A stretch of 64,000 nucleotides of DNA from contig JACJZP010000009.1 in the NCBI GenBank assembly GCA_020635535.1, positions 1 through 64,000 of the forward strand, given 5' to 3'. This document shows, piece after piece, positions 8,763 to 18,204 of the stretch. The stretch's first letter is position 1; every line of letters begins with the position of its first letter. Both the position numbers and the translations under genes were made by a program. Below the pieces are notes generated by a model. The model was not told where the DNA came from. It saw nothing but the letters and a program-made list of their open reading frames with translations, and did not search any database. Source of the DNA: Flavobacteriales bacterium (lineage in GTDB: Bacteria; Bacteroidota; Bacteroidia; UBA10329).

Positions 8763-10319
8763 ATGATGACTGACCTCCTGAAAGTCATACTGTTTCTTCT
8801 AGTTTCCATTTCAAGCAATGCTTTGGCTCAAGGTATTGAAGTGTTGGTCAAATTTCAAGTAGACAATGGAAATTTTGATGACTCAAAAATCACCCTAACA
8901 GAAAATGGAACGGTAAAAAGCGTCACCGACCCCGCAAAGGCCAAAACTGTTTCGTCATTGGAATTCGGTAAAGATTACATTTTCACCTTCGAAAAGCCCG
9001 GTTACATAACCAAACGGGTGGCCATATCTACCAAGAATGTTCCCGAAGACATTAAAGGAGAAGACCTGGACTTCGACTTTGCAGTGGAGATCTTTGAACA
9101 ATATGAAGGAGTCAATACAGTGATTTTCAATCAACCTGTGGCCAGATGGTTCTATGATACGCAGGAAGATGAGTTTACCTATGATACGGATTACACCAAA
9201 AGCATAAGATCGGCTTTGGTAGATTTTGACAAGCAATACGAACAGGCAAAAAAAGACCAATCAAAGAAAAAGGAAGAGGATGCGAAACAATTGGAAGAAG
9301 CTCGTCTGAAAGCGGAAGCTGAGGCCAAAGCTACAGAAGAAGCGAAAAAGCTGGCAGAGGCTAAAGCTGCAGAAGAGGCCAGAATAAAGGCAGAAGAAGC
9401 AAAACTGGCGGAAGAAGCGAGATTAAAAGCGGAGAAAGAAGCTGCAAGACAACAAGAATCAGAAGAGGAACGGAAACGAGAAGAAGCCGCCAAATTGGAA
9501 GAAGAAATACGTCAGGCAACGCTATTGGCGGAAGAAGAGAAGCGAAAAGCACTGGAGGCAAAACAAGAAGAGGAAAAACGTCTTGCAAAGGTGAAGGCAG
9601 AAGATGAGCTGCGGTTGTCAAATATGAAAGTGGAAGAAGAAGCAAGAGCAGATGCAATTGCCAAGGAGGCAGAAGAGTTGAAAAAAGCAGAAAAAGCAAA
9701 GCTCGATGAAGAAGAGAGAGCACGAAAAAAAGCTGAGCTTGAAGCCGAAATGCGCGCTGCAGATGAAGCCGCCAAGGCAGAGGAAAAACGCAGAGCTGAG
9801 CTTGAAGAACTGGAAATTGAACGTAGGCAGAGAGAAGCAGATGCTCGTAGAGCAGCTGAACAGCGCGCTGCGGCAGAACTAAAGGCCGAGCAGGAAAAAA
9901 AACGTGCTGCCGAAGCAGCAAGAGAAGAGGAAGAACGTAGAAAGCGAGAAGCTTCTGAAGCAGCATTTGCTGAAGAACGAAAACAAAAAGCCAAAATAGC
10001 TTATGAGGCTGAACAACGTGCTTTAGCAAAGGCCAAAGCGGTGGAGGAAGCACAACTTAGAGAACGATCTGAGGTTGTTGCCAAAATGGAAGCAGAAAGG
10101 AAAAGTCTTGCGGTGAAAGATGCAGGTTCTGTACTCTCCAGAACCGAGGAAGAGATCAAAGAGGCGAACAGAACCACGTTTCAGATCACCATTAAACGTG
10201 AGCATATGACCTACGTTTATAAGAAAGTGGTATACAATTGGGGAGGCATCTATTACTTCAGAGACGAAGACAGTATTACCAAAGCTGTATTTGAGCTAGA
10301 AACTCAGAAGCAACCTTAA
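8763..10319 (+). CDS. Secreted Ala/Glu/Lys-rich rod protein with conserved N- and C-terminal caps (shorter paralogue)
   Basis: 518 residues. After a signal peptide (MMTDLLKVILFLLVSISSNALAQ) comes a beta-rich ~110-residue N-terminal domain (VLVKFQVDNGNFDDSKITL..KPGYITKRVA), then about 300 residues of almost pure Ala/Glu/Lys/Arg helix, and a ~45-residue C-terminal cap (ITIKREH..YNWGGIYYFRDEDS..FELET). The same order of parts recurs in the 1733-residue protein at 39887-45088, with matching caps (NWGGIYYF, KPGYVAKK). The middle should form a long single helix or coiled coil. The function is unknown; I infer a periplasmic or surface spacer rod. The stop overlaps that of the convergent TonB receptor by 3 bp. 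The Leu/Val-rich open frames opposite it are low-complexity shadows. Confidence 0.8.
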   Translation: MMTDLLKVILFLLVSISSNALAQGIEVLVKFQVDNGNFDDSKITLTENGTVKSVTDPAKAKTVSSLEFGKDYIFTFEKPGYITKRVAISTKNVPEDIKGEDLDFDFAVEIFEQYEGVNTVIFNQPVARWFYDTQEDEFTYDTDYTKSIRSALVDFDKQYEQAKKDQSKKKEEDAKQLEEARLKAEAEAKATEEAKKLAEAKAAEEARIKAEEAKLAEEARLKAEKEAARQQESEEERKREEAAKLEEEIRQATLLAEEEKRKALEAKQEEEKRLAKVKAEDELRLSNMKVEEEARADAIAKEAEELKKAEKAKLDEEERARKKAELEAEMRAADEAAKAEEKRRAELEELEIERRQREADARRAAEQRAAAELKAEQEKKRAAEAAREEEERRKREASEAAFAEERKQKAKIAYEAEQRALAKAKAVEEAQLRERSEVVAKMEAERKSLAVKDAGSVLSRTEEEIKEANRTTFQITIKREHMTYVYKKVVYNWGGIYYFRDEDSITKAVFELETQKQP

Positions 10320-12889
10320 ACCTTGAGCGTAAACTGAATGCTTGCAGTTCTTGGTTGCTCCATTTTAAGCGGACGGAGCGAGTATTCACGGTTAAGCAGA
10401 TTGTTTACGATGAAAGCAGCCTTCAACCATCCCGTAACTTGGTAACTGATTCTTGCATCCATCACGTAGTTACCGAAATGCTTATCGTTGATAACGTAGT
10501 GTGGAGGCGGTGTTCCTGATTCCCAATCTTGAATTTCCGTATCGCCACGGTATTCAATGATGCCAGAATCAAACTGATCATGTCCCACATCACCCTTAAC
10601 GCTTGAATCCATTGTATACAATATTCTATCAATATTCTTCATGTAACTGTAATACCTGAACGTATAACCCAAAGACCACTTGCGGTAACTGAACTCGATA
10701 TCGAGGTTGGCTAAATGCTGGAATCGGTACTTCAGAATTTTTGTTGTGTCGATTGATGTTCCGTAATGCGATTGTCGCACAGTTGAACCACCAATTGAGT
10801 CTTCATAGAAGATCTTGTCAGGCTCAATGGATTCTGGAATTGTGTAGGTATAGCCCACAATTACAGACATGCCGAAAGATTTGGTGAACTGTCCGCCTCC
10901 CATAACAGAGGTCTCAATTCCACGAACTCGGTTCTTTCCAGTGTTCAAAAACTTGAAGCCAGGAAGAATCAACTCGTTAGAATAACGTCCCATTACAAAC
11001 TCGATACTGTTATTGTATTCTTGCCAGAACCCAACCAGATCAAAGTAACCGAAGAATTTCCCGATCTTGAATCCTTGTTTGAAGCCAAGCTCCATGTTCC
11101 AACTTGTTTCAGGCTTAAGATCCGGATTTGGGAACACCCCCAAACCGCCCGAAGTGGTGAGAATATATTTCTCTGCAATGGTTGGGAATCGATAACCCTG
11201 ACCATAAGAGAAACGCAGGTAACTTTCGCGGCCAGCTCTCCAGCTGATGCCACTTCTGAATACCGGCCTGACAACAAACTCGGTATCGTTGATCTGAAAG
11301 TACTCTCCCCTGACCCCTAATGATACGTTTACTGATTTGAAGAACTTCTTATCCAACTGCATATACAGACTGAAGTTCTTGGCATTGTTCACACCTGAGG
11401 AATCTCCACCGACAAACACTTGCGATTTGGAGGATGTGTAACTTCCTGATGCGCCAGCAATCAAATTCAATGCGCCCATTTTCTCGAACATCCGCTGTAT
11501 CTGGTACTCACCAAAGAAAACAGTACTGTTAACCGACTGATTGTTGGAATTATCGCTGTTATTGAACAGAATTCGTGAACGGAACGCGTGCTGAACACCA
11601 CGGGGAGTTACATAATTGACAAATGGATCCAAGTAAAAAGTGGTTATCTCAGTCAAGGTCATCGTTCCTGGATAAGAGCGATACAGCCCCGTATGATCAA
11701 ACTCCGTGTTCTGCCAAACAAGCGAGAAGTTCTTACTGCTTCGCATGAAGTTTCCGTTCAGACCATAGTTCAACCCACTGCTCTTTTTACTTCTTCTTCT
11801 CAAGTTGAAATTGAATCGGCCACGGATCTCCCTCACGTCCTTGTTATCAATATCGGCAACGGTATCTGTATAATCAGAAATGTTCACATATCCACGGTTC
11901 ACAAGGTCTGCATCTGGTATCTCAGCAATTGGTCGCTGCGGGCCTATGTAGCCATGATCATAAAGGAAGTTACCTCCAATTACCACATCCCACTGCTTGA
12001 TCTTTCTTGAATGCAGGAAGTTCATGCCAGAGAAATTGGCCACTCCATCCCACCATTTCTTTCCGTTAGCGGCAGATGCATCCATTCCGAAGAAGTTGGC
12101 AATACGCTTCCCGACAGAAGCATCATCTTCCAAAATGGCACTTCTAAAACCTGTGAAGATGTTGACCTTGGTCAATGGTTTATCCTTTGGGTATGCTGTA
12201 CGAACATTGATGGCACCACTCAAAGCGGAGGAGCCATACAGAACAGAAGACGCTCCTTTGATAACCTCTATCTGCTCTACGTTTTCCGTTGGAATGAAAC
12301 TCCATTCGGCTTTACCAATGTCACCATTAAGAATTGGAAGGTCATCCACAAGAATAGCCACACGACTTCCCACACCAAAGCTGTAACCACTGCCACTTCT
12401 GATCTGCGGCTCCTCATCCATAATGGTCAAACCAGGAGTTTGTTCCAGGGCCGAGGTGATATTCGTTGAGTTTCGGTTCTCGATCAACTCAGGCTTTATA
12501 ACATCCATAGAAACTGTAAGCTCTTCAAGTTTCTGCTCAAACTTACCCGCAGAAACCACCACGGTGCTCAACTGTTCGGCTGTCATTCCCATGCGTATTT
12601 CCTGCGTAGTGGTCTGCCCAGACGCAATGGAAACATCAAACGTGTCAGCTTTCATTCCCGTAAAGGAGCAGATTACTTTATGCTTGCCAGCAGGAAGTGT
12701 AAAGCTGAAGTTTCCTTCAATGTCGGTAGAAGCACCAACGGTTTTATCCTCCAACATGACAACATTGGCCCCGATGAGCGTTTCTTCGGTCACATCGTCA
12801 ATAACGGTTCCTTTAAGTGTTCCCCTATCCTGCGCTTGGGTTAAGATGAAACTTACCCCAAATCCAAAAAGCATTACCAATTTTTTCAT
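10316..12889 (-). CDS. TonB-dependent outer-membrane receptor
   Basis: 857 residues from the start at 12889, which gives a signal peptide (MKKLVMLFGFGVSFILTQAQ) and has AAAGGA seven bases upstream; the longer frame to 12946 adds an unlikely leader. Domains in order: carboxypeptidase-regulatory-like beta-sandwich (~22-105, GTLKGTVIDDVTEETLIGANV), plug (~115-230, with EVIKGASSVLYGSSALSGAINV), and a 22-strand-type barrel to the C-terminus. This is the standard Bacteroidota TonB receptor without SusD. The transported ligand cannot be read from the sequence. No cobalamin or other riboswitch fits in the 76-bp gap upstream, which instead holds a terminator for the preceding gene. The receptor therefore needs its own promoter or read-through. 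Confidence 0.92.
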   Translation of the reverse strand: MKKLVMLFGFGVSFILTQAQDRGTLKGTVIDDVTEETLIGANVVMLEDKTVGASTDIEGNFSFTLPAGKHKVICSFTGMKADTFDVSIASGQTTTQEIRMGMTAEQLSTVVVSAGKFEQKLEELTVSMDVIKPELIENRNSTNITSALEQTPGLTIMDEEPQIRSGSGYSFGVGSRVAILVDDLPILNGDIGKAEWSFIPTENVEQIEVIKGASSVLYGSSALSGAINVRTAYPKDKPLTKVNIFTGFRSAILEDDASVGKRIANFFGMDASAANGKKWWDGVANFSGMNFLHSRKIKQWDVVIGGNFLYDHGYIGPQRPIAEIPDADLVNRGYVNISDYTDTVADIDNKDVREIRGRFNFNLRRRSKKSSGLNYGLNGNFMRSSKNFSLVWQNTEFDHTGLYRSYPGTMTLTEITTFYLDPFVNYVTPRGVQHAFRSRILFNNSDNSNNQSVNSTVFFGEYQIQRMFEKMGALNLIAGASGSYTSSKSQVFVGGDSSGVNNAKNFSLYMQLDKKFFKSVNVSLGVRGEYFQINDTEFVVRPVFRSGISWRAGRESYLRFSYGQGYRFPTIAEKYILTTSGGLGVFPNPDLKPETSWNMELGFKQGFKIGKFFGYFDLVGFWQEYNNSIEFVMGRYSNELILPGFKFLNTGKNRVRGIETSVMGGGQFTKSFGMSVIVGYTYTIPESIEPDKIFYEDSIGGSTVRQSHYGTSIDTTKILKYRFQHLANLDIEFSYRKWSLGYTFRYYSYMKNIDRILYTMDSSVKGDVGHDQFDSGIIEYRGDTEIQDWESGTPPPHYVINDKHFGNYVMDARISYQVTGWLKAAFIVNNLLNREYSLRPLKMEQPRTASIQFTLKV

Positions 12890-12904
12890 GGCATTTCCTT
12901 TAAA

Positions 12905-12942
12905 TGAAAAAGGGAAAGCACTCTGTCTCCAAAGTGTTTCCC
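12905..12942 (-). terminator. Intrinsic terminator between the T9SS protein and the TonB receptor
   Basis: Read on the minus strand: GGGAAA-CACT, a ~10-nt loop, AGTG-C-TTTCCC, then five T. It follows the stop of the 12966-13886 gene by about 24 bp and lies 23 bp or so before the TonB receptor start. It could also act as an attenuator for the receptor. Confidence 0.65.
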
Positions 12943-12965
12943 TCAATACTCATTCATCAATCCAA

Positions 12966-13886
12966 TTATGGATTGACCATTAGTTTTCCAGTTCGAACGG
13001 TTTGTCCTTCCAGAGATTGTATCTGATATAGGTACACTCCTGCAACCAGATCATTCATTTCAACAACCGATGTATTGGAGACAAGTTGCTCAAACTTCAC
13101 TTGCTTCCCCGTAATATCCAATACCTCAAGTGTAGCTCCTTTACCTACATTTCCTTTTATGGTCAAATTATCAGAAACCGGATTCGGATAAATATCCCAA
13201 CCTTCGGCATTGTAGAAGTCTGCAACGCTCTGAGGATTCTGAATGAGTTGAACTGCGTCAATCATAAAGACAGAACCAACCTCTGCCTCCCCTTGCGATC
13301 CATCACCCCAGCTTGAACTGAAGAACAAGCTCAATTTCTCTGGAGATTGACCTTGTGTAGCAGGAGTTAGCGGTGCAGAGAATCGGGTCCATTGTGTAAC
13401 AGTCTCCGTAAAATTCACACGAGTGTAAGAAATGGTATCCATGTCATTGTTTGCAAGGAACATGATCTGCGAATAAGCAGAATCACTATTTGCAGGGGTG
13501 TACTTGTAGTAACCTACAATACTGTCTGGAATCATGTCCGTATAGGTAGAGCCCCCTTCTTGACCCCCACCATTTGCCAAACAGATCATTGAAGCAGTGG
13601 TAACAACACCGTTGAGCTTAATACTTCCAAAGGCTGCCAATGTCTCAAGTCTTGCAGAAGATGAACCATCATAAGCATCACTAGACTGCGTGACTGCAAG
13701 TTGATTCACGATTTCTGAACACTCATTTCCTGTGTTCCAATCAATTGGTTCCGTGTAAGAGTTACCAATGGAACCCGGAATTGTCTCCCAATTCTCGAAG
13801 CTGGCATTTGCAGGCTGTGTAATCTGACCTTGCGCAGCTGATAACACAAATACAGAACCTATTATAGCGAGTAATGATTTTTTCAT
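12966..13886 (-). CDS. Secreted protein with T9SS type A sorting domain
   Basis: 306 residues. The start at 13886 gives MKKSLLAIIGSVFVLSAAQGQ, a signal peptide; an ATG two codons upstream (13892) is also possible. The N-terminal ~220 residues begin ANASFENWETIPGS and carry a beta-sandwich pattern seen in exported Bacteroidota proteins of the putative carbohydrate-metabolism (PCMD) type; this assignment is tentative. The C-terminal ~75 residues (GWDIYPNPVSDNLTIKG..GVYLYQIQSLEGQTVRTGKLMV) are a T9SS type A sorting domain, so the product should be exported to the surface or medium. It lies upstream of and in the same direction as the TonB receptor, separated by a terminator. Confidence 0.82.
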   Translation of the reverse strand: MKKSLLAIIGSVFVLSAAQGQITQPANASFENWETIPGSIGNSYTEPIDWNTGNECSEIVNQLAVTQSSDAYDGSSSARLETLAAFGSIKLNGVVTTASMICLANGGGQEGGSTYTDMIPDSIVGYYKYTPANSDSAYSQIMFLANNDMDTISYTRVNFTETVTQWTRFSAPLTPATQGQSPEKLSLFFSSSWGDGSQGEAEVGSVFMIDAVQLIQNPQSVADFYNAEGWDIYPNPVSDNLTIKGNVGKGATLEVLDITGKQVKFEQLVSNTSVVEMNDLVAGVYLYQIQSLEGQTVRTGKLMVNP

Positions 13887-13912
13887 ATCCAATTTACTGT
13901 TGGTTAACCCGC

Positions 13913-13920
13913 CAAAGGTA
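13913..13920 (-). promoter_or_regulatory. Bacteroidota-type -7 box for the T9SS-protein gene
   Basis: Minus-strand TACCTTTG is an exact match to the TAnnTTTG consensus. It lies 27 bp before the start at 13886, giving a leader of about 20 nt. No good TTTG is seen at the -33 spacing (only a TTG 15 bp upstream), so confidence is moderate. Confidence 0.4.
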
Positions 13921-14025
13921 GAAATACCCGTTGTTCAAGGATTTGATATTTATCCACAGGATTTTGGGGAAAACTCATACATTCCGCCCCCACCCAAACG
14001 CAGATTGAACTTGGAATTGAAACCT

Positions 14026-15156
14026 TCAATCCATCCTAGCTTGCTTTTCAAACAAGGTTTTGACCTGAGCTACACTATAGTCTATCTCCTCTTTGGTATT
14101 GTACTTACTGAATGAGAAACGAATGGCTGGACGCTTCTGGTCCCTTTCCAACTCTGCCAGTACGTGTGAGCCCACATTGCTTCCGGAGGAGCAAGCACTG
14201 CCGCCCGAAGCGGATATGCCCATTATATCCAAATTGAACAGCAACATCTCTGTAATTGGGCTATCGGGAAATGATACGTTTAGCACCGTGTAAAGCGAGT
14301 TTCCTTCTGCATCTCCATTGAATTCAACTTCTGGAACTGCCTCTCGAAGTTTACTCATCATGTAGGTTTTCAAACCTTGAACATGAGATTGATGCGCTTC
14401 AAGACCATTGTAAGCTACTTCCATGGCTTTGGCCAGACCAACAATTCCATAGATATTTTCTGTTCCACCGCGCATGTTGCGTTCTTGAGCACCACCATGA
14501 ATCATCGGTTTAACTTGAACCTTGGAATTGACATACAGAAAACCGATGCCTTTTGGGCCATGGAATTTGTGTGCAGAAGCTGTGATGAAATCAATGTCAA
14601 ATTCCTTGAGGTCAAACGTATAATGACACATGGTTTGAACCGTGTCTGAATGGAAATAGGCGTTATATTCTCTGCAAAGCTCAGATACCTTTTTGAGGTC
14701 AAGGAGATTACCGATCTCATTATTGGCATGCATCAACGAAACCAAGGTTTTCGGTCCGGTTTGAAGCAAAGTTTCCAGATGCTCCAGATTCACATGGCCA
14801 TTTGGTGTTAGCCTTACGTACTCCACTTCTGCATCCACAGCGTCAACCGTATGCAATACCGCGTGGTGCTCAAGTTTAGTTGTGATGATTCGTTTCACTC
14901 CGAGGTCGCGCACGCTACAAAGAATAGCCATGTTATCTGCCTCTGTACCGCCCGAAGTGAAGAATATTTCTGCTGGAGAAACTTTCAAATACGATGCAAC
15001 AGTTCTTCTCGCTTTCTCTATCTCCGCCCTTGCCTGACGTCCGTGTCCATGCACTGAAGATGGGTTTCCGTAAACCTCGTTCATTACCCGACACATGACT
15101 TCAATCACCTCAGCATCGATCTGAGTTGTGGCAGCGTTATCGAGATAGACTTTCAT
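14026..15156 (-). CDS. Cysteine desulfurase (NifS/IscS family)
   Basis: 376 residues, the normal length for the family. This PLP enzyme takes sulfur from L-cysteine as a persulfide for Fe-S clusters, thiolated tRNA and other acceptors. Visible motifs: the N-terminal YLDNAATTQ, the TSGGTEADN cofactor-binding segment, the PLP-binding lysine in SAHKFHGPKG, and the persulfide cysteine in GGSACSSGS. The C-terminal AIRFSFSKYNT is also characteristic. No iscU, sufBCD or scaffold gene is nearby, so the acceptor is not evident from context. It lies between GlmM and a T9SS protein on the same strand, with wide gaps on both sides, and probably has its own promoter. Confidence 0.93.
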   Translation of the reverse strand: MKVYLDNAATTQIDAEVIEVMCRVMNEVYGNPSSVHGHGRQARAEIEKARRTVASYLKVSPAEIFFTSGGTEADNMAILCSVRDLGVKRIITTKLEHHAVLHTVDAVDAEVEYVRLTPNGHVNLEHLETLLQTGPKTLVSLMHANNEIGNLLDLKKVSELCREYNAYFHSDTVQTMCHYTFDLKEFDIDFITASAHKFHGPKGIGFLYVNSKVQVKPMIHGGAQERNMRGGTENIYGIVGLAKAMEVAYNGLEAHQSHVQGLKTYMMSKLREAVPEVEFNGDAEGNSLYTVLNVSFPDSPITEMLLFNLDIMGISASGGSACSSGSNVGSHVLAELERDQKRPAIRFSFSKYNTKEEIDYSVAQVKTLFEKQARMD

Positions 15157-15232
15157 GATTCAGAATTGGCCGCATAATTAGTGGGAAACCGAGTTGAATA
15201 TCGCATTTCATTGACAAAAGAAGGAAAGTCGC

Positions 15233-16624
15233 TCAGGATTTCATCAACTCCTTTATATCACCAATGATCTTGTTGGCCAAGTTATTGGCGGTGCTTTCAT
15301 TCTCACTCTCACTGTAAATACGGATAATCGGTTCCGTGTTTGATTTTCGCAGATGAACCCATTCCTTATCGAACTCAATTTTCACCCCATCAATCGTATT
15401 AACGGGTTGAGATTTGTACTTCTTCTCCATGGCTGTAAGAATGCCATCAACATCGGTTTCAGGGGTCAGCTCTATTTTATTCTTTGAGATATGATAGTTC
15501 GGATAAGATGCGCGCAGCTTACTTGCAGATTTTCCTGTTTTGGCCAAGTGCGTGAGGAAAAGCGCAATTCCAACCAAAGCATCTCGTCCGTAGTGAAGTT
15601 CTGGGTAAATAATTCCACCATTTCCTTCACCACCAATGATCGCGTTGGTGTCCTTCATCATGGTCACCACATTCACCTCGCCCACCGCAGCGGCACTGTA
15701 TGAGCCACCAGCCTTTTCTGTAACATCTCGCAATGCTCGCGTTGAGGACAAATTGGAAACCGTGTTTCCCGTCTGCTGACTCAATACATAATCTGCCACG
15801 GCAACCAAGGTGTATTCTTCACCGAACATATCTCCGTCCTCACATACCATTGCCAATCGGTCCACATCCGGATCAACTACAAAACCGACATCTGCCCTGC
15901 TCTTTTTGATGATTGATGAAAGTTCAGTCAAATGCTCTGGAAGCGGCTCTGGGTTGTGCGGGAATTGACCATTCGGCTCAACGAACAACTCAGTTACTTT
16001 CTCAACACCCAATGCTTTCAGAAGCTTAGGTAATGCAATTCCGCCCGTTGAATTCACACAATCGATGGCCACATGGAAGTTTCGTTTGCGAATGGCCTCT
16101 ACATCGACCAACGCCAGATCGAGTATCATTTTAATATGTCGGTCGATGTAGTCATCAATCTTGGTAACCTGACCAAGTTTGTCCACCACTGCATAATCAA
16201 ACGCCTCCTTCTCAGCAATCTCAAGCAATTGGGCACCCTCATCACCCGAAATGAACTCGCCTTTCTCATTCAAAAGCTTCAGCGCGTTCCATTGTTTCGG
16301 ATTGTGACTTGCGGTCAGGATGATTCCACCATCTGCTTTCTCTGCCGGAACTGCAACTTCTACTGTAGGTGTAGTTGAAAGACCAAGATCTATAACATCA
16401 ATACCGCAACCAGTTAGCGTTCCAATTACCAAACTGCTGACCATCTCGCCAGAAATACGCGCATCGCGGCCAACAACAACCGTCAGGTCACTTTTTCCAG
16501 CACGCTTTTTCAGAAATTCAGCGTATGCGGAAGTGAATTTCACCACATCCAATGGTGTAAGGCCATCGCCTGCCTTTCCGCCAATGGTCCCTCTAATTCC
16601 CGAAATGGATTTGATAAGTGTCAT
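15233..16624 (-). CDS. glmM: Phosphoglucosamine mutase (alpha-D-phosphohexomutase family)
   Basis: 463 residues, matching Bacteroidota GlmM (about 460). It interconverts glucosamine-6-phosphate and glucosamine-1-phosphate in the UDP-GlcNAc pathway for peptidoglycan and LPS. Visible motifs: the start segment SISGIRGTIGG, the catalytic phosphoserine loop TASHNPKQWNALK, the metal-binding DPDVDRLA, the sugar-binding GGEGNGG and the phosphate-binding RKSNTEPIIRIYSE near the end. Phosphomannomutase shares these motifs, so the substrate is inferred from length and overall resemblance. It is read divergently from the TPR gene at 16798. An exact TAnnTTTG box lies just upstream. Confidence 0.88.
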   Translation of the reverse strand: MTLIKSISGIRGTIGGKAGDGLTPLDVVKFTSAYAEFLKKRAGKSDLTVVVGRDARISGEMVSSLVIGTLTGCGIDVIDLGLSTTPTVEVAVPAEKADGGIILTASHNPKQWNALKLLNEKGEFISGDEGAQLLEIAEKEAFDYAVVDKLGQVTKIDDYIDRHIKMILDLALVDVEAIRKRNFHVAIDCVNSTGGIALPKLLKALGVEKVTELFVEPNGQFPHNPEPLPEHLTELSSIIKKSRADVGFVVDPDVDRLAMVCEDGDMFGEEYTLVAVADYVLSQQTGNTVSNLSSTRALRDVTEKAGGSYSAAAVGEVNVVTMMKDTNAIIGGEGNGGIIYPELHYGRDALVGIALFLTHLAKTGKSASKLRASYPNYHISKNKIELTPETDVDGILTAMEKKYKSQPVNTIDGVKIEFDKEWVHLRKSNTEPIIRIYSESENESTANNLANKIIGDIKELMKS

Positions 16625-16644
16625 GCTTTGGTCGAATTATTCCG

Positions 16645-16652
16645 CAAAAGTA
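16645..16652 (-). promoter_or_regulatory. Bacteroidota-type -7 box for glmM
   Basis: Minus-strand TACTTTTG fits TAnnTTTG exactly. It lies 20 bp before the glmM start, giving a leader of about 14 nt. No -33 TTTG at the expected distance was found. Confidence 0.35.
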
Positions 16653-16797
16653 TCATTGCCCTAAAAGCAGGTCTGATCCGATCGTCTATTTTTGCCGCCC
16701 TTTTGTAATTTTTTTGAACAGTGGATGTTGAAAATAACAGCTCCCAAAGTTCCTTTCTAAGCTCAAATAATGCTTACTCTTGAAAAAACCCTAGCCT

Positions 16798-18204
16798 ATG
16801 CAATCTGACTCTGGTAAGGAACACGAGGAAGAGCATTTGAGTGAAAGCTTGGTGCGTTTCGAGCACATGCTCGCCAATGACGATCAATATTATTTCGATG
16901 TTGAGGATCTGGAAGAGCTTATTGAGCACTACATGGAGCGCCTTGACCTTGAGAAAGCCTGGAAAGTTCTTGAATTGGCTTCCAGTCAGCACCCGCACAG
17001 CAGTGAGTTTGAACTGAAACGTGCGGATATTCTGGCTCTTAAAGGAGATTACGAAGGCGCCATGAAATCCATTAACCTGTTGGAGGCCATCATGCCCAAC
17101 AATCCTGATATGCTCATTACCAAAGGCAGCATTTTCAGTAAAACGGGCAAGCACGAGCAAGCAGTTGAAATTTACAATAGGGCGTTGGAGAGTGCTGAGA
17201 ATTCAAGTGACGTTCGACTACTACTTTCTTACGAATACCAGTCGTTGGGAAATCAGCAAGAGGCGCTGAGTCAGTTGAAAATGGGGCTTCTGGAATCGCC
17301 CAAAGACCAAGGATTGATCTATGAGATAAGTTTCCTGTTCGATTCTATGGGGAAAAATGAGGCTGCTATCGACTTCTTCAATACTTACCTGGACGAATAT
17401 CCATATCAGTACAATGCGTGGTACAACTTGGCCATCTTTTACATCAAAGAGAAGGATTTTAGCAAAGCGGTTTGGGCGTTGGAGCTTTGCTTGGCGGTGA
17501 ACGAAAATCACCTGATGGCTCACCAAGAGATTGGTGATTGTTTTCTTGAATTGGAAAATTGGGACAAGGCCGAAGAGCACTTCAAAGAGGTGTTGGAGTT
17601 GGATGAGGACAACATTGACGGTCTTATCGGCATTGCGGAATGTTCTGAAGGACGCAAGGATTACGAACTGGCCTTTGAGCGCTACAAGGAAATTGCCGAC
17701 ATGGATGCTTTCCATGCCGAAGCATGGTACGGAATGGCGGTTGTGCGAGAGAAGCAGGAACGCTACGATGAATGTCTTCCTTACATTGAAAAGGCGTTGG
17801 AAGTTGATTCATCTGACCCTGAATATTGGACTTTTCTTGCCGACATCAAGGCATACTTCGGTGAGTTTGAAGAAGCCATTGATGCTTTAGACCGCGCCAC
17901 AGAGATCTATCCTGAGGAAATGAAATACTGGATTGCCAAAGCGCAATTGGTATTCCTTCATGTTGACAGAGAATTGGGAGCCGAAGTGCTAATGGAAGCA
18001 CTTAAGATCACTCCTGAAAATGCCGAGTTGCACTACCGCGAAGCCGCTTTCCTACTTGCAGCTGGACAGATTTCGGAAGGATTGAGCTTCCTTCAGAACG
18101 GATTGGAATTGGATTACAACAAACATCTACTTTTGTTCGAGCAATTTCCCGAAGCGGCCAACATCCCTCGGGTTATGGATCTCATTCAGATCTACGGACA
18201 GTAA
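16798..18204 (+). CDS. Large cytoplasmic TPR-repeat protein
   Basis: 468 residues with no signal peptide or membrane segment. From about residue 60 to the end it consists of a dozen or so tetratricopeptide repeats (such as YNAWYNLAIFYIKEKDFSKA and AEAWYGMAVVREKQERYDE), which build a superhelical protein-binding scaffold. The first ~45 residues are acidic (HEEEHLSESLVRFEHMLANDDQYYFDVEDLEELIEH region). It is the first gene of a tight operon: its TAA stop shares its last base with the ATG of the phosphosulfolactate synthase gene. The binding partner is unknown, but TPR genes in this position next to comA/DUF368/aroE genes are, from memory, a recurrent Bacteroidota arrangement. Confidence 0.85.
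   Translation: MQSDSGKEHEEEHLSESLVRFEHMLANDDQYYFDVEDLEELIEHYMERLDLEKAWKVLELASSQHPHSSEFELKRADILALKGDYEGAMKSINLLEAIMPNNPDMLITKGSIFSKTGKHEQAVEIYNRALESAENSSDVRLLLSYEYQSLGNQQEALSQLKMGLLESPKDQGLIYEISFLFDSMGKNEAAIDFFNTYLDEYPYQYNAWYNLAIFYIKEKDFSKAVWALELCLAVNENHLMAHQEIGDCFLELENWDKAEEHFKEVLELDEDNIDGLIGIAECSEGRKDYELAFERYKEIADMDAFHAEAWYGMAVVREKQERYDECLPYIEKALEVDSSDPEYWTFLADIKAYFGEFEEAIDALDRATEIYPEEMKYWIAKAQLVFLHVDRELGAEVLMEALKITPENAELHYREAAFLLAAGQISEGLSFLQNGLELDYNKHLLLFEQFPEAANIPRVMDLIQIYGQ

Noticed and set aside
9361..10053. A 230-codon Leu/Val-rich minus-strand open frame, and similar ones at 9191-9493 and 9512-9994
   Set aside because: They lie opposite the Ala/Glu/Lys-rich coding sequence; the GAA/GCA/AAA codon bias removes stops on the other strand. 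No start context or family resemblance.
12890..12965. Cobalamin or other riboswitch upstream of the TonB receptor
   Set aside because: Only 76 bp are available and they are taken up by a simple terminator hairpin; no conserved riboswitch box was seen.
13950..13958. TTATCCACA, a perfect DnaA-box match, as part of a replication origin
   Set aside because: Only one box in a 139-bp gap, with no AT-rich unwinding region and no dnaA, dnaN or gyr genes nearby; chance occurrence or a minor DnaA site.
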